This document shows, piece by piece, positions 9,778-20,370 of a stretch of DNA of 64,000 bases. Position 1 is the stretch's first letter; each line of letters begins with the position of its first letter. Source of the stretch: Pantoea sp. CCBC3-3-1 (GTDB lineage Bacteria > Pseudomonadota > Gammaproteobacteria > Enterobacterales > Enterobacteriaceae); the NCBI RefSeq assembly GCF_007981265.1, contig NZ_CP034363.1, forward strand, positions 1,364,001 through 1,428,000, written 5' to 3'. A program made the position numbers and the translations under genes. Under the pieces are notes generated by a model. The model did no database searches and was not told where the DNA came from. It was given only the letters and a program-made list of their open reading frames with translations.

Positions 9778-10370
9778 TTGGCGTAAGAAGTATCAGGCAG
9801 AGTGTTGCGAGGCGAAGTTTGGTCGATAGCCGGTGGTGAAGCATCCAGCGTATTGATCGAACTGTCGTTCTCTGCCGCATGGACAGTCAGCAGTTTGCGT
9901 ACCAGCTGTTGTGCTGCCTGAGTACGCATTTCACTGATAATAATATCCTGCTCAGAGTCCTTCGCCAGTGCGGCCAGCGGGTTATCGAAGAAGGAACGAT
10001 AAACGGTTGCGCTAATCGGGTAGATACCTTTATTCGGGATCAGGACCTGAGCGGAAACGGTCATCATCAGTGAATATTCTGCTGTTTTACCGTCCTGGAA
10101 AATTGACGCGGTATCACGACCCTGGCTTTCGGTGCCGAGGCGCAGCGACGGCACGTCTTTACGCATGCCCGGCTTGTCGAGAATGGTTACGTTATTCAGT
10201 CGTAGCTGTTCACGAACAGCGCGAGCCAGCGGTCCGTAAGGATCGCCCGTATCCACAATCATTGTTTTCATTTCGGGTGGGACCGAAGTCGTCCCACGCA
10301 GATGATAGCCACAGCCGGCGGTGATCAACACCGCCAGGCCAGCGACCAGAGACATTATCAGATGTCGCAC
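9774..10370 (-). CDS. lptE: LPS-assembly lipoprotein LptE
   Basis: LptE plugs the LptD barrel in the outer membrane and helps deliver lipopolysaccharide to the surface. The lipobox LITAGC gives the lipidated cysteine at residue 20. The protein is 198 residues (E. coli 193), with a low-complexity Ser/Pro/Thr tail as usual. I choose the GTG at 10370, preceded by AGGAGG four bases upstream, because it aligns with the E. coli start. An ATG five codons further upstream (10385) overlaps the leuS stop as TAATG and would swallow the Shine-Dalgarno. It overlaps holA by four bases. Confidence 0.93.
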   Translation of the reverse strand: MRHLIMSLVAGLAVLITAGCGYHLRGTTSVPPEMKTMIVDTGDPYGPLARAVREQLRLNNVTILDKPGMRKDVPSLRLGTESQGRDTASIFQDGKTAEYSLMMTVSAQVLIPNKGIYPISATVYRSFFDNPLAALAKDSEQDIIISEMRTQAAQQLVRKLLTVHAAENDSSINTLDASPPAIDQTSPRNTLPDTSYAK

Positions 10371-10384
10371 AATTCCTCCTGACA

Positions 10385-12967
10385 TTAACCCACAACCAGG
10401 TTAAGCAGCTTGCCCTGAACGTAAATCACTTTACGGATAGTGACGCCATCAAGATATTTGGCGACCAGATGTTCCTGCGCGGCCCGGGCCTGTACCTGTT
10501 CCTGCGTAGCATCAGCGGGAACGGTGATTTTGCCGCGAACCTTACCGTTAACCTGCACCACGACCAGCAGAGAATCTTCCACCATTGCCGCATCGTCAGC
10601 CTCCGGCCACGGCGCATTGTCTACGTCGCCAGCACCGTTTAACGCTTCCCACAGGGTGAAGCAGGCATGCGGTGTGAACGGATAAAGCATGCGGACAACA
10701 GCCAGCAGCGCTTCGTTCATCAGTGCACGGTCCTGTTCACTTTCCTGCGGTGCGCGAGCCAGCTTGTTCATCAGTTCCATAATGGCCGCGATAGCGGTAT
10801 TAAAGGTCTGACGACGGCCGATGTCATCGGAAACTTTAGCAATGGTTTTATGCAGATCGCGACGCAGCGATTTCTGATCGTCGTTCAGGCTGGCCACGTC
10901 GAGCGCTACGGTCGCGCCTTTTTCGCTGTGCTCAAATACCAGTTTCCAGACGCGTTTCAGGAAGCGGTTAGCGCCTTCCACGCCAGACTCCTGCCATTCC
11001 AGCGTCATGTCAGCCGGAGAAGCAAACATCATAAACAGGCGTACGGTATCCGCGCCGTAGCGTTCAACCATCACCTGTGGATCGATGCCGTTGTTTTTCG
11101 ACTTCGACATTTTGCTCATGCCGGCGTAAACCAGTTCATGCCCGGCTTTATCAGTGGCTTTGGTAATGCGGCCTTTCTCGTCGCGCTCAACCGTAACATC
11201 AACCGGTGAAACCCAGTTGCGCTCGCCGTTGACGCCCAGATAGTAGAAGGCGTCAGCCAGCACCATGCCCTGGCACAGCAGACGTTTAGCCGGTTCATCA
11301 GAGTTCACCAGGCCTGCGTCACGCAGCAGCTTGTGGAAGAAGCGGAAGTAGAGCAGGTGCATAATGGCGTGTTCGATACCGCCAACATACTGATCCACCG
11401 GCAGCCAGTAATTAGCCGCAGCCGGATCCAGCATGCCTTTATCGTAGTCCGGGCAGGTATAGCGCGCGTAATACCATGAAGACTCCATAAAGGTGTCAAA
11501 GGTGTCGGTTTCACGCAGCGCCGGCTGGCCGTTTACAGTGGTTTTTGCCCACTCAGCATCGGCTTTAATTGGGCTGGTAATACCATCCATCACCACGTCT
11601 TCCGGCAGAATGACCGGCAGCTGATCTTCTGGCGTTGGCATTACGGTACCGTCTTCCAACGTGACCATAGGGATTGGCGCACCCCAGTAACGCTGACGGG
11701 AAACACCCCAGTCGCGCAGGCGATAGTTCACTTTACGTTCGCCAACACCTTTATCAGCCAGTGCCTGAGCGATGGCGTTGAAGCCCGCTTCATGATCCAG
11801 ACCGTTGAACTCACCGGAGTTGAACAGGCTGCCTTTTTCGGTCATCGCCGCAGCGCTCACGTCGGGTTCGCTGCCGTCAAGGTTCAGCACGACAGGTTTG
11901 ATCGCCAGATCGTATTTAGTCGCAAACTCCCAGTCACGCTGGTCGTGAGCCGGAACGGCCATTACAGCGCCGGTGCCGTATTCCATCAGCACAAAGTTAG
12001 CAACCCACACCGGCACTTTTTCGCCAGTCAGCGGATGGATAGCAAACAGGCCGGTAGCCATGCCTTTCTTTTCCATCGTCGCCATCTCGGCTTCGGCCAC
12101 TTTGGTGTTGCGGCATTCCGCGATAAAATCAGCCAGTGCCGGATTGTTTACCGAAGCCTGCGTTGCCAGCGGATGTCCGGCAGCAACGGCCACGTAGGTT
12201 GCACCCATAAAGGTGTCCGGTCGGGTAGTGTAAACGGTCAGTTTCTCTTCGCTGGCATCAACATCAAAGGTGATTTCCACACCTTCAGAGCGGCCAATCC
12301 AGTTACGCTGCATGGTTTTAACCTGCTCAGGCCAGCTCTCCAGCGTGTCCAGATCGTTAAGCAGCTCATCGGCGTAGTCGGTGATTTTAACAAACCACTG
12401 AGGGATCTCTTTACGCTCAACTTTGCTGTCACAACGCCAGCAGCAGCCATCAATAACCTGTTCGTTGGCCAGCACGGTCTGGTCGTTCGGGCACCAGTTC
12501 ACCGCCGAGGTTTTTTTATAAACCAGGCCTTTTTCGTACAGTTTGGTGAAGAACCACTGTTCCCAGCGATAGTATTCGGGCTGGCAGGTAGCCAGTTCAC
12601 GGTTCCAGTCATAGCCAAAGCCCAGCAGTTTCAGCTGGTTTTTCATGTAGGCGATGTTGTCGTAAGTCCACGGCGCGGGTGCCGTATTGTTTTTGACCGC
12701 AGCACCTTCAGCAGGCAGGCCAAAAGCATCCCAGCCGATGGGCTGCAGCACGTTTTTGCCCAGCATGCGCTGGTAGCGGGAAATGACATCACCAATGGTG
12801 TAATTACGAACATGGCCCATATGTAGGCGGCCAGAAGGATAGGGCAGCATGGAGAGGCAGTAATACTTCTCTTTACCTTCCTCTTCGGTCACTTTAAACG
12901 TTTGCTTCTCATCCCAATGCTGTTGAACACGGGATTCTATCTCTTCCGGGCGATATTGCTCTTGCAT
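10385..12967 (-). CDS. leuS: Leucyl-tRNA synthetase
   Basis: Class I synthetase that charges tRNA-Leu and edits mischarged norvaline and isoleucine. From the ATG at 12967 the product is 860 residues, exactly the E. coli length, starting [13 protein letters not shown] 21-codon upstream in-frame extension exists but lacks family support. The HIGH-type motif is HMGH at 49-52 and KMSKS lies in [13 protein letters not shown] near 615-625. The CP1 editing domain and a zinc-type CWRC region sit between. It is the first gene of the leuS-lptE-holA-nadD operon and is divergent from ybeL. Confidence 0.97.
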   Translation of the reverse strand: MQEQYRPEEIESRVQQHWDEKQTFKVTEEEGKEKYYCLSMLPYPSGRLHMGHVRNYTIGDVISRYQRMLGKNVLQPIGWDAFGLPAEGAAVKNNTAPAPWTYDNIAYMKNQLKLLGFGYDWNRELATCQPEYYRWEQWFFTKLYEKGLVYKKTSAVNWCPNDQTVLANEQVIDGCCWRCDSKVERKEIPQWFVKITDYADELLNDLDTLESWPEQVKTMQRNWIGRSEGVEITFDVDASEEKLTVYTTRPDTFMGATYVAVAAGHPLATQASVNNPALADFIAECRNTKVAEAEMATMEKKGMATGLFAIHPLTGEKVPVWVANFVLMEYGTGAVMAVPAHDQRDWEFATKYDLAIKPVVLNLDGSEPDVSAAAMTEKGSLFNSGEFNGLDHEAGFNAIAQALADKGVGERKVNYRLRDWGVSRQRYWGAPIPMVTLEDGTVMPTPEDQLPVILPEDVVMDGITSPIKADAEWAKTTVNGQPALRETDTFDTFMESSWYYARYTCPDYDKGMLDPAAANYWLPVDQYVGGIEHAIMHLLYFRFFHKLLRDAGLVNSDEPAKRLLCQGMVLADAFYYLGVNGERNWVSPVDVTVERDEKGRITKATDKAGHELVYAGMSKMSKSKNNGIDPQVMVERYGADTVRLFMMFASPADMTLEWQESGVEGANRFLKRVWKLVFEHSEKGATVALDVASLNDDQKSLRRDLHKTIAKVSDDIGRRQTFNTAIAAIMELMNKLARAPQESEQDRALMNEALLAVVRMLYPFTPHACFTLWEALNGAGDVDNAPWPEADDAAMVEDSLLVVVQVNGKVRGKITVPADATQEQVQARAAQEHLVAKYLDGVTIRKVIYVQGKLLNLVVG

Positions 12968-13214
12968 GGCAGCCAGTGGTCCTTTGTAAATAGCGCCTGC
13001 TACCTGAAGTAGCGCTGGGCTTTTGTTCATTTTGTTCGTTCAGATCCGCATAGCATAGCTGATTCGCCCCCGGCGCAACAACAGTAACCGCCCTGACAAG
13101 CGGCATTTCTCTGCAAGCTGGAAGACAGCGTGCAAAATTCAGCGCTGCCGTCACGCATTAATTTGTTAAGCGCTAAACTGATTGCAGCATATGTCGGCAG
13201 AAACAGGAGAAAAA

Positions 13215-13697
13215 ATGAACAAGGTGGCTCAGTATTATCGGGAACTGGTTTCCTCTCTGACCGAGAGAATAAATAAAGGCGAGCATGATATTGATGCACT
13301 GGTTGAAAGCGCCCGTCAGCGAATGAATAACCGTGGCGAACTTACCCGCGATCAGATTGATGATGTAACCCGCGCTGTGCGTCGCGATCTGGAAGAATTT
13401 GCCCGCAGCTATACGGAAAATCAGGATGAACCCAGCGACAGCGTATTTATGCGGGTCATTCGGGAAAGTATCTGGAAGGAACTGGCGGATATTACCGATA
13501 AGAGCCAGCTTGAATGGCGCGAGGTGTTTCAGGATTTGAATCATCACGGCGTCTATCAGAGCGGTGAAGTGGTGGGATTAGGCAATCTGGTCTGTGAACA
13601 ATGCAATTTTACGCGCGCCATTTACACGCCCGAAACGCTTACGCGTTGCCCAAAGTGCGGCAACGACCAGTTTCAGCGTCAACCGTTCGAGCCCTAG
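13215..13697 (+). CDS. ybeL: YbeL/DUF1451 family zinc-ribbon protein
   Basis: A 160-residue protein matching E. coli YbeL in length and sequence; function unknown. The N-terminal half is charged and helical. The C-terminal 45 residues form a zinc ribbon with CEQC (about 132-135) and CPKC (about 149-152) and end in QRQPFEP. The start at 13215 follows AGGAG with a short spacer, and an in-frame extension upstream has no support. It stands alone on the plus strand between leuS and gltL and is followed by a strong terminator. The E. coli genes rihA and hscC that separate ybeL from gltL are absent. Confidence 0.94.
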   Translation: MNKVAQYYRELVSSLTERINKGEHDIDALVESARQRMNNRGELTRDQIDDVTRAVRRDLEEFARSYTENQDEPSDSVFMRVIRESIWKELADITDKSQLEWREVFQDLNHHGVYQSGEVVGLGNLVCEQCNFTRAIYTPETLTRCPKCGNDQFQRQPFEP

Positions 13698-13787
13698 CAT
13701 GCCTGAATCTTTAAGGCTAAAACGGGTGACAGCATAAGAAACACGAGCCGATTATAACGATGTAAAAGAGATTACGTTACAGCCTGA

Positions 13788-13819
13788 CTCGCGCCGTCCT
13801 TGGCGCGAGAATCTTTCTT
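13788..13819 (+). terminator. Terminator downstream of ybeL
   Basis: Perfect eight-pair stem CTCGCGCC / GGCGCGAG with a six-base loop, followed on the plus strand by AATCTTTCTT. It faces the end of the convergent gltL. Confidence 0.75.
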
Positions 13820-13867
13820 AACGTGCCTGCGTTGCCTGTATTTTGAATTTTTGCGCCGCTTTTGGCC

Positions 13868-14593
13868 TCAATGCAGGATTTTAGCGAGAAAATCTTTTGC
13901 CCGATCGGACTGGGGATTGTTGAAAAAAGCATCCTTCGGAGAATCTTCCACAATCTTACCTTCATCCATAAAAATGACCCGGTTCGCCACTTTGCGGGCA
14001 AATCCCATCTCGTGCGTCACGACCATCATGGTCATGCCTTCATTAGCCAGCTCAACCATAACGTCCAGCACTTCATTAATCATCTCCGGATCGAGGGCTG
14101 AGGTAGGCTCATCAAACAGCATAGCAATCGGGTCCATACAAAGCGCACGAGCGATAGCCACGCGCTGCTGCTGACCACCAGAAAGCTGGCCGGGATGCTT
14201 ATTGGCATGCGCTGAAAGGCCCACGCGCTCCAGGAGTTTTAATCCTTTCTGTCGCGCCTGTTCCTTATTACGCTTGAGGACTTTGACCTGTGCCAGCGTC
14301 AGGTTTTCGATAATGGTGAGATGCGGAAACAGTTCGAAATGTTGAAAAACCATGCCGACTTTTGCCCGCAGCTGGGCCAGATTAGTGCGCTTGTCGTTGA
14401 CTGGCGTGCCGTTTACTTCAATCAGGCCTTCCTGGATCGGTTCCAGGCCATTGACCGTTTTGATTAGCGTGGACTTACCGGAACCCGATGGCCCGCACAC
14501 AACCACCACTTCGCCTTTTTTCACTTCTGTTGAGCAGTCGGTCAGCACCTGAAAGTGACCATACCACTTTGAAACGTTTTTCAGGGTAATCAT
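13868..14593 (-). CDS. gltL: Glutamate/aspartate ABC transporter ATP-binding protein
   Basis: The ATPase of the periplasmic glutamate/aspartate importer. The 241-residue length equals E. coli GltL. Walker A is GPSGSGKS at 34-41, the ABC signature LSGGQQQR at 137-144, and Walker B IAMLFDEP at 156-163 followed by the H-loop VVTHEM. It follows gltK with no intervening base and ends the gltIJKL operon. Confidence 0.97.
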   Translation of the reverse strand: MITLKNVSKWYGHFQVLTDCSTEVKKGEVVVVCGPSGSGKSTLIKTVNGLEPIQEGLIEVNGTPVNDKRTNLAQLRAKVGMVFQHFELFPHLTIIENLTLAQVKVLKRNKEQARQKGLKLLERVGLSAHANKHPGQLSGGQQQRVAIARALCMDPIAMLFDEPTSALDPEMINEVLDVMVELANEGMTMMVVTHEMGFARKVANRVIFMDEGKIVEDSPKDAFFNNPQSDRAKDFLAKILH

Positions 14594-15271
14594 TTAAACA
14601 GTCCTTTTTCTTTTTAAATAGCTGACCAACAGCGAGGCGCTAAGGCTGATAACAAAATAGACAGCTCCGGCAAACAGCACCATTTCGATTTCGGTACCGT
14701 TATTAATGCCGATAGTGTCAGCCGTGCGGAAGAAGTCAGCAAGGCTGAGCACGTAAACCAGCGAGGTGTCCTGGAACAGGACGATGCCCTGTGTGAGCAG
14801 CAGAGGCACCATGGCGCGGAACGCCTGCGGCAGAATAATAAGCTGCATAGCCTGCCACTGCGTCATGCCCAGCGCCAGCGCGGCATTGCCCTGACCACGC
14901 GCAATACTGATGATCCCGGCACGAATAATTTCCGAATAGTAAGCGGCTTCGAACAGCGAAAACGCCACCATAGCGGAAATCAGGCGAATATCCGTTTTCG
15001 GTGAGAGGCCAAGCACCTGCTGGAGAAAACTGGGCACAACCAGATAGAACCACAGCAGCACCATCACTAAAGGAACCGAACGGAACAGGTTAACGTAAAG
15101 TTTGGCGAACCAGCTGATGGGCTTAAAGCTCGACAGGCGCATTACTGCCAGTAGCGTGCCCCAGATAATGCCAAAAACCACCGCGGTAACGGTAATCTTC
15201 AGCGTGATAATCATGCCGTTAACCAGGTAAGGCAGGTTTGGAGCAATCGTGCTCCAGTCAAATTCATACAT
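14594..15271 (-). CDS. gltK: Glutamate/aspartate ABC transporter permease GltK
   Basis: One of two inner-membrane permeases of the glutamate/aspartate importer; it pairs with GltJ. It is 225 residues with about five hydrophobic segments. The coupling-helix motif [13 protein letters not shown]...[11 protein letters not shown] near 110-138 contacts GltL. The ATG overlaps the gltJ stop codon, so translation is coupled. Confidence 0.96.
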   Translation of the reverse strand: MYEFDWSTIAPNLPYLVNGMIITLKITVTAVVFGIIWGTLLAVMRLSSFKPISWFAKLYVNLFRSVPLVMVLLWFYLVVPSFLQQVLGLSPKTDIRLISAMVAFSLFEAAYYSEIIRAGIISIARGQGNAALALGMTQWQAMQLIILPQAFRAMVPLLLTQGIVLFQDTSLVYVLSLADFFRTADTIGINNGTEIEMVLFAGAVYFVISLSASLLVSYLKRKRTV

Positions 15272-16011
15272 TATTTGCCTCCCATGCCGCCAGGCAGACG
15301 GACTTTACGTTCTACCAGACTCATCAACAGCATCACTACGATGTTAATGCCGATATAGGCCAGCGTAATGGCGGTGAAGGATTCATAGGCATGCGCCGAG
15401 TAATCCAGCAGTTTTCCTGCCTGCGCGGCCATGTCGACCAGGCCGATCGTTGAAGCGATAGCGGAGTTTTTGACCAGGTTGAGCATTTCAGAGGTCATTG
15501 GCGGCACGATGACCCGATAGGCATTCGGCAGCAATACGTAGCGGTAAGTTTGCGGTAGCGTCAAGCCCATGGCCAAGCCTGCATTTTTCTGCCCGCTCGG
15601 TAAAGACTGGATGGCTGCCCGAACCTGTTCGCAGACGCGAGCCGCGGTAAACAGCCCCAGGCACAGTACCGAGCAGGTAAAGAACTGAATATTGGGATCC
15701 AGTTCTGATTTAAACCACATGCCAATATTTTCCGGCAGCAGTTCAGGGATCACCAGATACCAGATAAAGAATTGCACAATCAGTGGAATATTACGGAACA
15801 GTTCCACGTAGCAGGTGCCAATAGCGACCAGCAGACGGTTAGGTGTGGTACGCAAAATACCAAACAGCGAACCGACAAAAAAGGCGATAATCCAGGCGCA
15901 GACCGAGACGGCGATAGTGACCTGAAAACCAGACCACAGCCATCCCAGATAGGTGGTATTACCGAACGGGGCCTGTTGCAGGAAAATTCCCCAGTTCCAA
16001 TCGATTGACAT
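15271..16011 (-). CDS. gltJ: Glutamate/aspartate ABC transporter permease GltJ
   Basis: Partner permease of GltK. From the ATG at 16011 it is 246 residues, the E. coli length, beginning [17 protein letters not shown] two codons upstream is an alternative start with no family support. The coupling motif is [29 protein letters not shown] ribosome site precedes the start. It is separated from gltI by 99 bases that hold two related hairpins, one followed by a T-run. Confidence 0.95.
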   Translation of the reverse strand: MSIDWNWGIFLQQAPFGNTTYLGWLWSGFQVTIAVSVCAWIIAFFVGSLFGILRTTPNRLLVAIGTCYVELFRNIPLIVQFFIWYLVIPELLPENIGMWFKSELDPNIQFFTCSVLCLGLFTAARVCEQVRAAIQSLPSGQKNAGLAMGLTLPQTYRYVLLPNAYRVIVPPMTSEMLNLVKNSAIASTIGLVDMAAQAGKLLDYSAHAYESFTAITLAYIGINIVVMLLMSLVERKVRLPGGMGGK

Positions 16012-16024
16012 TTTCAACTCCGGT

Positions 16025-16050
16025 AGAAAAAAGGGCAGCGACGCTACCCT
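16025..16050 (-). terminator. Attenuator-like hairpin between gltI and gltJ
   Basis: The minus strand reads AGGGTAGCG-T-CGCTGCCCT and then TTTTTT, a stem-loop with a U-run just before gltJ. A related hairpin with the same 12-base arm sequence lies nearer gltI. Partial termination here would keep the binding protein GltI in excess over the membrane subunits, a usual arrangement for ABC importers. Confidence 0.65.
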
Positions 16051-16079
16051 GAAGATTGATGAGAGGTTTCAACAATCAG

Positions 16080-16099
16080 AGGGCAGCGACGGCCGCCCT
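16080..16099 (-). repeat. Second copy of the gltI-gltJ hairpin unit
   Basis: The plus strand repeats AGGGCAGCGACG, also found at 16032-16043, again ending in CCCT so that it can form a short hairpin directly after the gltI stop. It is followed by no U-run on the minus strand, so it may protect the gltI mRNA 3' end rather than terminate. Confidence 0.5.
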
Positions 16100-16110
16100 T
16101 ATTTTCTTTA

Positions 16111-17010
16111 TTAGTTCAGTACGTTGTCGTTTGGTGCCTTGAAGGTCGCCTTCATGTCGTCCGACAGGGCGAAGTTCATATTCAGGTTCTTCGGCGGAAT
16201 TGGCTGGCTGAACCATTTGCCGAACCATTTTTCCGCTTCCCCAGAGGTTTGTGCTTTAGCGATGGTATCATCCATCAGCTGCTTGAAGCCGGTATCCCCT
16301 TTGCGCAGCATGCAGCCATAAGCTTCTTTTGACTGTGGCGTGCCGACAATTTCCCAGTTATCCGGTTTTTTAGCTTTAGCACGCTCTCCAGCCAGCAAGG
16401 CATCATCCATCATAAAGGCAACGGCGCGGCCGCTTTCGAGCGTACGGAAGGAGTCACCGTGGTCTTTCGCGCTAATAATGCGCATCTCCATTTTCTTTTC
16501 GTCATTCAGCTTGTTCAGTAAAATTTCGGAAGTGGTGCCAGAAGTGACGACCACGGTTTTGCCTTTCAGATCCGGGAAGTCTTTAATCGGGCTCCCTTTC
16601 TTCACCAGCAGGCGGGTGCCGATAACGAAAATCGTATCGGAAAACGCCGCCTGTTTTTGGCGCTCTGCGTTATTGGTCGTTGAGCCACATTCAAAATCGT
16701 AGGTGCCGTTTTGCAGTAAAGGAATGCGGTTCTGAGAGGTGATCGGCAGCATTTTTACCTGCAAATCTGGCTTATTCAGTTTTGCTTTGATCGCGGCAAC
16801 GATGGCATCGGAATAGGCCTGAGAGTAGCCAACAACTTTTTGCTGATTATCGTAGTAAGAAAAAGGGACCGAAGATTCACGGTGACCCACAACAATGACG
16901 CCATTTTTGGCAATTTTATCCAACGTGGTAGTTTGCGGTGCCTCTTCTGCATGGGCAATCGCGGAGGCAAGGCCCAGTGCCAGGCACAGCCCCAGTTTCC
17001 GTAATTTCAT
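16111..17010 (-). CDS. gltI: Glutamate/aspartate periplasmic binding protein
   Basis: Type II solute-binding protein that captures glutamate and aspartate in the periplasm and delivers them to GltJKL. The ATG at 17010 gives 299 residues (E. coli 302) and has AAGGAG seven bases upstream. The signal peptide ends at AIAHA-E near residue 21. A longer frame reading upstream is a shadow. The conserved SBP3 region GVIVVGHRESSVPFSYYD is present. It is the first gene of the operon. Confidence 0.96.
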   Translation of the reverse strand: MKLRKLGLCLALGLASAIAHAEEAPQTTTLDKIAKNGVIVVGHRESSVPFSYYDNQQKVVGYSQAYSDAIVAAIKAKLNKPDLQVKMLPITSQNRIPLLQNGTYDFECGSTTNNAERQKQAAFSDTIFVIGTRLLVKKGSPIKDFPDLKGKTVVVTSGTTSEILLNKLNDEKKMEMRIISAKDHGDSFRTLESGRAVAFMMDDALLAGERAKAKKPDNWEIVGTPQSKEAYGCMLRKGDTGFKQLMDDTIAKAQTSGEAEKWFGKWFSQPIPPKNLNMNFALSDDMKATFKAPNDNVLN

Positions 17011-17407
17011 CTCCAACTCCTTCGTTGTAAGGCGCCATAATAGTGCGCCGAGTGTGGTGTAGTGTTTATGGCCAAACGCGTTATTCAAATACAACAGCTT
17101 GATTACGCTTTAACATAGATGATTGTTAACGTAATGAAACAATAAAGTTTCTTTTTTGCGAGCCGCGCCGCACCAAATTAGCGCAGCTTACAGACCGTTG
17201 CGCCATGGTGAAGCAGGTGCTGGTTGCTAACGGTGCAATGGCGGACGCTGACGCGCTATTTGCTTACTTTTCAGCGAATTCGCCGTAATGTTTTGCAATA
17301 GACATGCCAGCTTATGCACGCGATAAACTTAAGACAGAGAACGGCGAGGTGAAAAGCGTAGGGTGAGAAAAAAACGCTGAATCCGGAGAGATTCAGCGTT
17401 AAGGGGA
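17011..17407. other. 397-base gene-free region between gltI and lnt
   Basis: It holds the gltI upstream region, which is AT-rich near 17095-17155 (for example TATGTT on the minus strand), but I could not fix a promoter. The lnt terminator is at its left end. A small frame crossing from lnt is a shadow. I see no gene and no similarity in 17160-17360. Confidence 0.6.
17366..17400 (-). terminator. Terminator of the ybeZ-ybeY-corC-lnt operon
   Basis: Perfect eleven-pair stem AACGCTGAATC / GATTCAGCGTT with a six-base loop, followed on the minus strand by a run of T. It lies seven bases after the lnt stop. Confidence 0.9.
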
Positions 17408-18937
17408 TTATCGGCGCTTGCGGCCCAACAGGATAGCTAAGGCACCAAACAGCAGCGTCGCTATCCATACTGGCCAGTTTCCAACGCGGGCATAAGGCGT
17501 TAGGCCTCGCGTCGGCGTCACCTGCGTCTCCAGTACGTTAGCGTTAAACTGTGGGATCATCTCTTCTGCGTTACCTGCTGCATCAACAACCGCCGTCACG
17601 CCGTTATTGGTATCACGCAGCAGCGGACGACCCAGCTCCAGCGCACGCATACGCGCCATCTGGAAGTGCTGCCATGGCCCAATGGAATGACCAAACCAGG
17701 CGTCATTTGAAATGGTCAGCAGAAAATCAGTATCGGGACGGAAGTTATCCCGCAGCTGCTGGCCGAGCACGATTTCGTAACAGATAGCGGCCGTCAGCTT
17801 ATAGCCCGCCACCTCTAACTGCGGCTGTAGATAGTCGCCACGGCTAAAAGAAGACATCGGCAGGTCAAAGAAAGGTGCCAGCGGACGCAGCAACGTTTCC
17901 AGCGGGACGAATTCGCCAAAGGGCACCAGATGATTCTTCTGGTAACGATTGCCGCTGTGGTAATCGTAGGGTTTCTGATTACCCAATACGATAATCGAGT
18001 TGTAATCGTGATAGCGATTATTCTCAAGACGGGAATCGACAATCCCAGTAATCAGGCCGCTGCCCTGTGAACGAAGTTCTTCGTCTATTTCATGTAGAAA
18101 AGGCTGCTGATTCGTTTCGAGATCGGGAATTGCTGATTCAGGCCAGATAATTAGCGGCGCTTTACCCACGTAAGGACGGCTAAGCGACGTATAGGTTCTG
18201 AGTGTGTTAATCAGCTGGTTTGGATCCCATTTCAGCGACTGCGGGATGTTTCCCTGTACCAGCGCAACGTTTACTGCCCGTTCCGGCATCTCCTGATACC
18301 AGCTAATCTGGCGCAGTGGCCAGGGAAGCAGCAGCAGAGCCAGGGCAGCGACGGCGGTAATCCAGTTGCGTTTCACTGCGGCATAAACGGCCAGCCCCGC
18401 CACGATGGTCAGCACGAACGTAATGCCTTCCACGCCGGTCAGAGGGCCAAGCCCCTTCAGCGGACCATCAATCTGGCTGTAACCAAACTGTAGCCACGGG
18501 AAACCTGTCAGTATCCAGCCCCGAAGGAATTCGGTAATTTGCCACAGTACGGGCGCAGTGAGCGTCAGGCGTAACAGGGTAGTTTTGGGGAAAAGGCGAT
18601 TAAGCAGTGCAGCAAACAACATCGTGTAAAGTGAGAGATAAGCTGCCAGCAAAATAACCAGAAACACATTGACCGGGCCAGGCATGCCGCCAAAAGTGGC
18701 AATACTGACGTAGACCCAGTTAACGCCGGTGCCAAACAGGCCAAAGCCCCAGACAAAGCCGATGGCGGTCGCCTGGCGAGTTGAACGGTCAAGCGTTAAG
18801 CCCAGCAGGCCCGCTAAAGAAATTAGGGCGGCAGGCCAAAAATCATAGGGCGAAAACGCCAGGGTGCCAGCGGCACCCGTCAGCAGCGCTAAAAGCAGGC
18901 GGACCCGCTGGCGCTGGTATAAAGAGGCAATAGCCAT
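17408..18937 (-). CDS. lnt: Apolipoprotein N-acyltransferase
   Basis: Lnt adds the third acyl chain to the N-terminal cysteine of lipoproteins in the inner membrane; this window encodes two substrates, RlpA and LptE. The ATG at 18937 gives 509 residues (E. coli 512); a much longer upstream frame overlaps corC and is not real. The N-terminal 200 residues hold six or more membrane segments, followed by a nitrilase-type domain with the triad Glu267 (WPESAI), Lys334 (QKNHLVPF) and Cys386 (AICYE). It starts seven bases after corC and ends at a strong terminator. Confidence 0.96.
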   Translation of the reverse strand: MAIASLYQRQRVRLLLALLTGAAGTLAFSPYDFWPAALISLAGLLGLTLDRSTRQATAIGFVWGFGLFGTGVNWVYVSIATFGGMPGPVNVFLVILLAAYLSLYTMLFAALLNRLFPKTTLLRLTLTAPVLWQITEFLRGWILTGFPWLQFGYSQIDGPLKGLGPLTGVEGITFVLTIVAGLAVYAAVKRNWITAVAALALLLLPWPLRQISWYQEMPERAVNVALVQGNIPQSLKWDPNQLINTLRTYTSLSRPYVGKAPLIIWPESAIPDLETNQQPFLHEIDEELRSQGSGLITGIVDSRLENNRYHDYNSIIVLGNQKPYDYHSGNRYQKNHLVPFGEFVPLETLLRPLAPFFDLPMSSFSRGDYLQPQLEVAGYKLTAAICYEIVLGQQLRDNFRPDTDFLLTISNDAWFGHSIGPWQHFQMARMRALELGRPLLRDTNNGVTAVVDAAGNAEEMIPQFNANVLETQVTPTRGLTPYARVGNWPVWIATLLFGALAILLGRKRR

Positions 18938-18944
18938 AAGGGAA

Positions 18945-19823
18945 TTATTCTTCCAGTATCGGTTGCGGCGAATTTTCCGGAATTCTGACGTGGACCTGAA
19001 TGATACGACGGCTATCGGCCATAGCGACCTTGAACTGGTAGCCTTCGATTTCAATGCTTTCTCCGCGCGCAGGGAGATGACCAAACGCCTGCATGACCAG
19101 ACCGCCGATCGTATCCACTTCTTCATCGCTAAAGTGCGTTTCAAACACGTCGTTGAAGTCTTCAATTGGCGTTAATGCGCGGATCGTGTAGGTATGACGG
19201 CTCAGCTGACGGATATCGCGATCTTCTTCATCGTCATATTCGTCTTCAATTTCACCAACAATCAGTTCCAGAATATCTTCGATAGTCACCAGTCCGGAAA
19301 CACCGCCGAACTCATCAATCACAATCGCCATATGATAACGCTGTGAACGGAACTCTTTCAGCATGCGGTCAACGCGTTTGCTTTCCGGCACGACAACCGC
19401 CGTACGCAGCACTTTTTCCATGCTGAACGGTTCAGATTCGCTGCTCATAAACGGCAGCAAATCTTTCGCCATTAGAATGCCTTCAACATGATCTTTATCT
19501 TCGCTGATTACCGGGAAACGGGAATGGGCAGATTCGATGATAACGTCCAGGCACTCGTCGAGCGTCTGGTTACGCTTTAGCGTCACCATTTGCGAGCGAG
19601 GGATCATGATATCGCGCACGCGCTGCTCGGCAATATCCATGACGCCTTCCAGCATGTCGCGGGTATCCTGATCGATCAGCTCGTTCTGCTCTGAATCGCG
19701 GATGAGCTCCAGCAGGTCGTCGCGGTTTTTAGGCTCACCGTGAAACAGCTGGTTGAGGATAAGGGTGAAAAATCCCTTTTTACTACTGGGACTGTCATTG
19801 TTCTGTGAATGGTCATCGCTCAT
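18945..19823 (-). CDS. corC: CorC/HlyC family CBS-domain protein (magnesium/cobalt efflux)
   Basis: Matches E. coli YbeX (CorC), 292 residues, soluble, with two CBS domains (about 65-190) and a C-terminal CorC_HlyC domain. It is implicated in Mg/Co homeostasis and in ribosome-related phenotypes with YbeY and YbeZ. The start is uncertain. The ATG at 19823 gives MSDDHSQNN and the family length. Another in-frame ATG at 19847 also begins with MSD, and neither has a good Shine-Dalgarno. It lies in the ybeZ-ybeY-corC-lnt operon. Confidence 0.92.
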   Translation of the reverse strand: MSDDHSQNNDSPSSKKGFFTLILNQLFHGEPKNRDDLLELIRDSEQNELIDQDTRDMLEGVMDIAEQRVRDIMIPRSQMVTLKRNQTLDECLDVIIESAHSRFPVISEDKDHVEGILMAKDLLPFMSSESEPFSMEKVLRTAVVVPESKRVDRMLKEFRSQRYHMAIVIDEFGGVSGLVTIEDILELIVGEIEDEYDDEEDRDIRQLSRHTYTIRALTPIEDFNDVFETHFSDEEVDTIGGLVMQAFGHLPARGESIEIEGYQFKVAMADSRRIIQVHVRIPENSPQPILEE

Positions 19824-19896
19824 GGCGTTTTTGTTTCTGTCACTCATGTTGTGAGAAGGGGTATCCCTTCCGACGGATTGCCGAAAGGGACGGTGT

Positions 19897-20370
19897 TTAC
19901 GGGAAATCTTTTTCCGAAATGTACGGGTCGTTATACCCAAGAGCAAGCATTATCTCGGTTTCGATGGACTCCATCTCTTCCGCTTCGTCATCTTCGATAT
20001 GGTCATAGCCCAATAAATGCAGGCTGCCATGCACGACCATATGAGCCCAATGCGCCAGCAGAGGCTTTTCCTGTTCGATCGCCTCCTGCTCCACGACCTG
20101 CCGACAGATAATCAGGTCGCCCAACAGAGGAAGCTCAATGCCGGGCGGAGCTTCAAACGGGAAAGAGAGCACGTTTGTCGGCTTATCCTTACCGCGATAA
20201 GTGTGGTTCAGTTCATGACTTTCGGCTTCATCAACCACACGAATGGTCACTTCACTTTCTTCCTGAAACTGCGGTAATACTGCTTCCAGCCAGCGACGGA
20301 AATCAGCTTCTGCTGGCAGGCCGTCTGGCTTTTCGCAGGCTAACTGTAAATCAAGAATTACGGTACTCAT
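19897..20370 (-). CDS. ybeY: Endoribonuclease YbeY
   Basis: Single-strand endoribonuclease required for 16S rRNA 3' maturation and 70S quality control. It is 157 residues, two more than E. coli. The zinc-binding H-x3-H-x5-H motif is His114, His118 and His124 in [11 protein letters not shown], the same numbering as E. coli. The start overlaps the ybeZ stop by four bases. Confidence 0.97.
   Translation of the reverse strand: MSTVILDLQLACEKPDGLPAEADFRRWLEAVLPQFQEESEVTIRVVDEAESHELNHTYRGKDKPTNVLSFPFEAPPGIELPLLGDLIICRQVVEQEAIEQEKPLLAHWAHMVVHGSLHLLGYDHIEDDEAEEMESIETEIMLALGYNDPYISEKDFP

Noticed and set aside
11792..12826. 344-codon open frame antisense to leuS
   Set aside because: It is fully covered by the conserved leuS sequence on the other strand; a shadow frame.
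17408..19165. 585-codon reading of lnt
   Set aside because: The first 76 codons overlap corC in another frame; Lnt begins at 18937 by length and sequence.
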